This document shows positions 6,544 through 9,757 of a stretch of 9,757 nucleotides of DNA, in pieces; position 1 is the first letter of the stretch; each line of letters begins with the position of its first letter. The position numbers and the translations under genes are program-made. The notes below the pieces were generated by a model. The model was not told the DNA's origin. It saw nothing but the letters and a program-made list of their open reading frames with translations, and did no database searches. This stretch comes from Thermoplasmata archaeon (lineage in GTDB: Archaea > Thermoplasmatota > Thermoplasmata > Lutacidiplasmatales > UBA184): NCBI GenBank assembly GCA_030040755.1, contig JASHTC010000022.1:1-9757 (forward strand). Reading direction: 5' to 3'.

Positions 6544-7611
6544 TCAGAGCAGCTGGCTCTTGGCGGTCCCCGGATCGCCGACGATGAGCGCGTGGATGTC
6601 CCCGCGAACGCGGATCCCGTCCGAGTGCCGCTTCTCGATCCCGCCGAAGAGCTGGAGGGCGATCGCCTCCTTCTCCTGCTCCATCCCGCGGATCGTCGGG
6701 GCGAGCGAGAGGACGATCTTGTCGATGACGGTCGGGTCCCCTCGGAACCCCAGGATCAGCTGCTCGTCCGCGGGAGTGATCTCGATGTCCTCATACTCCA
6801 CCTGTTGGGACTCGACGGAGACTCCCTGGAGCAGCAGGTCGAATGTCGTGTTCCGGACGACGCCCCCGCGCGAGGCGGTGCCGCGCTGGTAGCTCTTCAC
6901 GACCCCGTTGAGGATGACCCGGTTGCCGGGCAGCACGTGCCCCGCAAGGTCTTCCGTCAGGAGCGTCGCGAGGCCCTGGGGGTGGGCTCCCCGTCGCAGG
7001 GACTCCGGGTTCTCCTGGATCTCGATCCGCTGGGCGTCCACGTAGGAAGACTTCTCGGGGAGGAGGCGGAACCGCGTCCGACCCGCCGGCCGACCGCACC
7101 CGCCCTGAGAGTCCGGGCACTCCAGCGGCTCGCGGAACACCATCGACGCGTCGTCCTGGGGTTCGTGGAACTCGACGTGGCAGACGAGGCACTGGAAGAC
7201 GGCGTCCCGGATCTGAGGGCGGACCTCGGTGACTCGCCGAACGATCCCGTCGACGGCGATGAAGTGGTTCAGGTCCGCCTCGCGGATGGCTCGGACCGTC
7301 CGGTGGGCGGTGGGAGGGAGGCCGACCGGCCGCAGCCGCAGGCTGTCGGCTTCCGGTCCGGCGACCGGCAGGAGCTCGCGCATCGCGCGCCGGCCCGCGT
7401 CGATGACCTCCTCCGGACGCTCGAGGAGCAGGTCGGCGAGGCCGGTGTCGGCGGCGTCGATCACCGAGAACGGGACCTCGAGCGAGCGGTGCTCGGGGAA
7501 GCGGTCGGCGAGGGCGAGGATCTCGGGTCGCAACCCTGCCTCCTCGAGGAGCGAGGCCCAGCGACCCTGCAGCTCCGGCGGGGCGGGCAGGGTCCGCTTG
7601 ACTGCGACCAT
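6544..7611 (-). CDS. mcm: MCM N-terminal part: OB/zinc domain through Walker A
   Basis: This 355-residue part ends at the internal TGA. The N-terminal helical domain occupies about residues 1-105. An OB fold with inserted zinc ribbon follows: CLVC (C141, C144) and the pair C165 and C172, giving four cysteines. The DNA-binding hairpin region lies around 225-255. The AAA+ core begins near 280 with SLAPTIRGMEQEKEAIALQL (302-321), and Walker A is GDPGTAKS (345-352, Lys351). The chain stops four residues after Walker A's lysine (SQLL). The ATG at 7611 is fixed by GGAGGT seven bases upstream. If translated alone it would be a hexamerisation and DNA-binding module without Walker B, sensor or arginine finger, so not a helicase. 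Confidence 0.75.
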   Translation of the reverse strand: MVAVKRTLPAPPELQGRWASLLEEAGLRPEILALADRFPEHRSLEVPFSVIDAADTGLADLLLERPEEVIDAGRRAMRELLPVAGPEADSLRLRPVGLPPTAHRTVRAIREADLNHFIAVDGIVRRVTEVRPQIRDAVFQCLVCHVEFHEPQDDASMVFREPLECPDSQGGCGRPAGRTRFRLLPEKSSYVDAQRIEIQENPESLRRGAHPQGLATLLTEDLAGHVLPGNRVILNGVVKSYQRGTASRGGVVRNTTFDLLLQGVSVESQQVEYEDIEITPADEQLILGFRGDPTVIDKIVLSLAPTIRGMEQEKEAIALQLFGGIEKRHSDGIRVRGDIHALIVGDPGTAKSQLL

Positions 7612-7618
7612 GTCGAGA

Positions 7619-7624
7619 ACCTCC
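7619..7624 (-). promoter_or_regulatory. Shine-Dalgarno for mcm
   Basis: GGAGGT on the minus strand, 7 nt before the ATG at 7611 and just after the aspS TAG (7626-7628). It decides the mcm start and shows tight coupling with aspS. Confidence 0.75.
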
Positions 7625-7625
7625 G

Positions 7626-8936
7626 CTATGGGTCCAACCGGTAACGGTCACGGGGAAATAGACGTGCCTCTCGGATGTTGGGCAGTCCCGCGAGGGACTG
7701 GACCATGCGGTCGACCCCGAACCCCCACCCCCCGTGGGGGGGCATCCCGTACCGGAAGGCCTCGAGGTAGCCCCCGAACGTCTTCGGGTCGAAGCCGGCC
7801 CGGCTCATGTTCTCGATGAGCCGGTCGAGCCGGTGCTCGCGCACCCCCCCGCTGGCGATCTCGAGCCCCCGGTACTCGAGGTCGAAATAGAAGGTCCGAG
7901 CCGGGTCGCGGTCGTCTCGCATAGCGTAGAAGGTGCGCTCCTTGACCTTCGTCGGAAAGTCGGTCAGGAAGTAGAACGGGTTCTCGAACTCCTTCTCGGC
8001 CCGTACCCCGATCGCCCTCTCGTCCTCGGCCCCGAAGTCGAGCTCCGCCCCGGGCCGGCCCAGCCACTCCTCGCACGTCGCGAACGGGATGCGCGGGAAC
8101 GGGAGCGTCACGTCCGGGATCCGCGGGGCGAGCGGGTTCCCCCCCGGGGTGAGCGCCGCCTTGGTGGAGGCGAGGGCGTCGTGGACGACCCCCTCGAGGG
8201 TGCGTCGGAGGTCCTCGGCGCCGTCGATGTAGGCCATCTCGGCGTCGAGCATCCCGATCTCGGTGACGTGGCGCACGGTGTCGGACGGCTCGGCCCGGAA
8301 GGCGGGGCCGATCTCAAAGACTCGCTCGAATCCGGCCCCCATGAGCATCTGCTTGTACAGCTGGGGGCTCTGCGCGAGGTAGGCCTTCTGGTCGAAGTAC
8401 TGGACCCCGAACAGGGTCGCGCCCCCCTCCGCTCCCTGACGGAGGATCTTCGGGGTCTCGACCTCGAGGAAGCCCCGGCGCAGGTAGGCGTCCCGTAGAC
8501 CGGTGAGCAGCGCCGAGCGCAGCTCGAAGACGGCGCGCACCGACGGCTTGCGCAGGTCCAGGACCCGGTGGTCGAGGCGCGTGTCGAGGTCCGCCCCGAC
8601 TTTGTCCACCACCCCGAGCGGCAGCGGGAGCTCGGCCCGAGAGACGACCGTCACCTTCTCCGGGAACAGCTCGCTGCCCCGGTTCGCCTTCTCCGACCGA
8701 CGGACCGTCCCCTCGACCTCGACCACCGACTCGCGGGGGAGCTCCGCCAGGAGGGAGAACATCTCGGGGGCGGTGACCCCCTTCTTCAGGGTGACCTGGG
8801 TGCTGCCGGAGCGGTCCCGGACCAGCGCGAACGCGACTCCGCCGAGCGCGCGGTACTCCTCGAGGTGGCCCGCGATACGGACGTGCTCGCCGTCCGCGGT
8901 CGCCAGCTCACGCGAGAGCCGTCGAGGGGCTGACAG
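7626..8936 (-). CDS. aspS: Aspartyl-tRNA synthetase, archaeal type, with apparent CTG start
   Basis: From CTG 8936 the protein has 436 residues, the usual archaeal AspRS length. It charges tRNA-Asp (and tRNA-Asn in non-discriminating forms). The N-terminal OB fold (about 1-105) contains VRIAGHLEEYRALGGVAF (19-36). The class II core has the flipping loop GAEGGATLF (168-176), AQSPQLYKQMLM (188-199) and motif 2 with FRAE (213-216, Arg214). Then come FDLEYRGLEIASGG (351-364) and motif 3 GWGFGVDRM (403-411), and the C-terminus NIREARLFPRDRYRL is typical. No ATG, GTG or TTG lies in frame between codon 59 (ATG 8762) and well into pyrG. Starting at 8762 would remove over half of the anticodon-binding fold. 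CTG 8936 has AGGAGGT 8 nt upstream and gives the expected N-terminal length. Alternatives are a base error in the start codon or a frameshift near the GTGA at the pyrG stop. It overlaps pyrG by 29 nt. The stop is TAG. Confidence 0.93.
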   Translation of the reverse strand: MSAPRRLSRELATADGEHVRIAGHLEEYRALGGVAFALVRDRSGSTQVTLKKGVTAPEMFSLLAELPRESVVEVEGTVRRSEKANRGSELFPEKVTVVSRAELPLPLGVVDKVGADLDTRLDHRVLDLRKPSVRAVFELRSALLTGLRDAYLRRGFLEVETPKILRQGAEGGATLFGVQYFDQKAYLAQSPQLYKQMLMGAGFERVFEIGPAFRAEPSDTVRHVTEIGMLDAEMAYIDGAEDLRRTLEGVVHDALASTKAALTPGGNPLAPRIPDVTLPFPRIPFATCEEWLGRPGAELDFGAEDERAIGVRAEKEFENPFYFLTDFPTKVKERTFYAMRDDRDPARTFYFDLEYRGLEIASGGVREHRLDRLIENMSRAGFDPKTFGGYLEAFRYGMPPHGGWGFGVDRMVQSLAGLPNIREARLFPRDRYRLDP

Positions 8937-9757
8937 GGCTCGCGACCTCCTGGCGCGCGAGGGCCGCCCGCACGAGCGCGAGGTACAGCGGGTGAGGCGC
9001 CTCCGGGCGAGAGAGGAACTCGGGGTGGAACTGCACCCCGATGAAGAACGGATGGCCGGGGGCCTCGAGGACCTCGACCCGCCCGTCCGGAGAGAGGCCC
9101 GTGATGTGCAAGCCCGCGGTGCGCAGGCGGTCGAAGTAGGCGGGGTTGACCTCGTAACGGTGCCGGTGGCGCTCCCAGATCTCCGTCTTGCCGTAGACCT
9201 CGGCGACCCGCGAACCGGCGACGAGCGCGACCCGCTGCGAGCCGAGTCGCATCGTGCCGCCGAGGTCGCTCAGCCCCTTCTGCTGCTCGAGGAGGCAGAC
9301 GACCGGGTCCGGCGTCCCCGGGTCGACCTCGGTGGAGTTCGCGCGCGGTAGCCCGAGGAGGTCGCGGGCCGCCTCGACGGCGGCGATCTGGAACCCGTAG
9401 CAGACCCCGAGGAACGGGGTCCGGTGTACCCGGGCCTGCTCGATGGCCTGGACCTTCCCTTCGACCCCCCGCGCCCCGAACCCGCCGGGGACGAGGAGGG
9501 CATCGGCCTGGCCGATGCGGTTCAACAGGCCGGGATTCTTCGGGATGTCCTCCGCGTCGTACCAGTGGAGCCGGATCTCCGTGCCGAGGTGACCCTGGCA
9601 GTGGTGGAACGCCTCGGTGTGGGACAGGTAGGCGTCGCGCAGCTCCGTGTACTTCCCGACGACGGCCACATCGACCCCGCGGCCCTCGTCCCGGCGGTAT
9701 GTCTGCAGGAACTCTCTCCACATCGCGTGGTCGGGGGTGCGGTCGGGGAGGCAGAGC
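8908..9757 (-). CDS. pyrG: CTP synthase, glutaminase part (5' end outside window)
   Basis: The frame is open to the right edge, so only the C-terminal half is present: the linker and the class I glutamine amidotransferase domain. Counting from the Met at 9723 (internal to the gene), the blocks are VAVVGKYTELRDAYLS (19-34), ADALLVPGGFGARGVEGK (73-90) and LGVCYGFQIA (105-114) with nucleophile Cys108. DLGGTMRLG (153-161) and RHRHRYEVNP (185-194) follow, then GVQFHPEF (229-236) with His233 and Glu235. The Cys-His-Glu triad is complete. The enzyme makes CTP from UTP, ATP and glutamine-derived ammonia; the synthetase domain lies beyond the window. GVCYGFQ has Tyr where most CTP synthases have Leu, a change known from related amidotransferases and not expected to harm. 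It leads into aspS with a 29-nt overlap. The stop is TGA at 8908-8910. Confidence 0.97.
   Translation of the reverse strand, partial: LCLPDRTPDHAMWREFLQTYRRDEGRGVDVAVVGKYTELRDAYLSHTEAFHHCQGHLGTEIRLHWYDAEDIPKNPGLLNRIGQADALLVPGGFGARGVEGKVQAIEQARVHRTPFLGVCYGFQIAAVEAARDLLGLPRANSTEVDPGTPDPVVCLLEQQKGLSDLGGTMRLGSQRVALVAGSRVAEVYGKTEIWERHRHRYEVNPAYFDRLRTAGLHITGLSPDGRVEVLEAPGHPFFIGVQFHPEFLSRPEAPHPLYLALVRAALARQEVASPVSPSTALA
8945..8951 (-). promoter_or_regulatory. Shine-Dalgarno for aspS inside the 3' end of pyrG
   Basis: AGGAGGT on the minus strand, 8 nt before CTG 8936. It is as strong as the site before mcm and has nearly the same spacing, which is the main reason for placing the aspS start at a CTG. 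It lies within the codons for Gln-Glu-Val of CTP synthase, so chance from coding is possible. Confidence 0.6.

Larger units (their letters stand above)
5494..7611 (-). pseudogene. mcm: MCM replicative helicase interrupted by one in-frame TGA
   Basis: The locus spans 705 codons before the final TGA, a normal archaeal MCM length, and stays in one frame throughout. Codon 356 (6544-6546) is TGA. Walker A ends just before it (GDPGTAKSQLL), and the expected continuation IYTSGKG...GLTAAAV follows in the same frame with no gained or lost residue. Family members have Arg at this place, and CGA to TGA is one transition. MCM is the hexameric replicative helicase and archaea usually need it, so the stop may be a sequencing or assembly error, a strain-level nonsense mutation with a second mcm elsewhere, or a recoded codon. 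TGA ends sepF, pyrG and mcm itself in this window, so wholesale reassignment is unlikely. A Shine-Dalgarno precedes the start, and the gene follows aspS by 14 nt. Confidence 0.85.

Noticed and set aside
6466..6546. Intein or insertion at the mcm Walker A site, a common intein position
   Set aside because: The distance from Walker A to IYTSGKG matches uninterrupted MCM proteins. There is no extra sequence and no intein splice motif.
6544..6546. TGA as selenocysteine or as a reassigned sense codon
   Set aside because: The family residue is Arg, not Cys, and sepF, mcm and pyrG all end with TGA at their expected C-termini. TAG also ends five genes at expected ends, so pyrrolysine-type recoding is not suggested either.
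8909..8912. GTGA overlap of the pyrG stop as the aspS start
   Set aside because: This GTG is out of frame with AspRS and its frame ends after about 42 codons without homology. It would be the start only if a base is missing in the sequence just downstream.

Overview
The window is a GC-rich stretch of archaeal chromosome. It is gene-dense and carries only core informational and housekeeping genes. The gene set is archaeal: an archaeal/eukaryotic-type MCM replicative helicase, the bacteria-unlike AspRS, an NMD3 homologue with four CxxC pairs, DUF424, archaeal SepF, HerA and a COG1340 coiled-coil protein. SepF implies FtsZ-based division, so a euryarchaeal-type lineage; a high-GC Thermoplasmatota relative is my best guess, but that is inference. 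I see no mobile elements, CRISPR arrays, tRNAs, rRNAs or phage genes, and no gap over about 130 bases without a gene.

Layout. Positions 1-734 (minus) hold most of a COG1340-like coiled-coil protein that runs off the left edge. A 130-bp divergent intergenic region (735-864) with two TATA-like boxes and several inverted repeats separates it from herA (865-2325, plus). herA converges on a run of seven minus-strand genes. In transcription order these are pyrG (right end, 5' part outside the window), aspS, mcm, a DUF424 gene, nmd3, sepF and pepA. Gaps in this run are short (an overlap of 29 nt, then 14, 66, 12, 49 and 15 nt). Shine-Dalgarno sequences sit before aspS, mcm and nmd3. Weak TATA-like boxes precede DUF424 and sepF, so the run may be one long operon or two or three sub-operons.

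Functionally the run joins nucleotide supply (CTP synthase), tRNA charging (AspRS), replication (MCM), large-subunit maturation (NMD3), probably another translation-related factor (DUF424), the membrane anchor for FtsZ (SepF) and peptide turnover (M17 aminopeptidase). Such a cluster would couple growth, replication and division.

Two points stand out. First, mcm has a single in-frame TGA directly after Walker A, where the family has arginine. It lies in a nine-codon patch of unusual codons and residues, while the frame is intact on both sides. Second, aspS has no ATG, GTG or TTG that would yield its full anticodon-binding OB fold. A CTG at 8936, eight bases after an AGGAGGT inside the end of pyrG, gives exactly the expected length. 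I did not find a wholly new system; the rest is recognisable core archaeal genetics.
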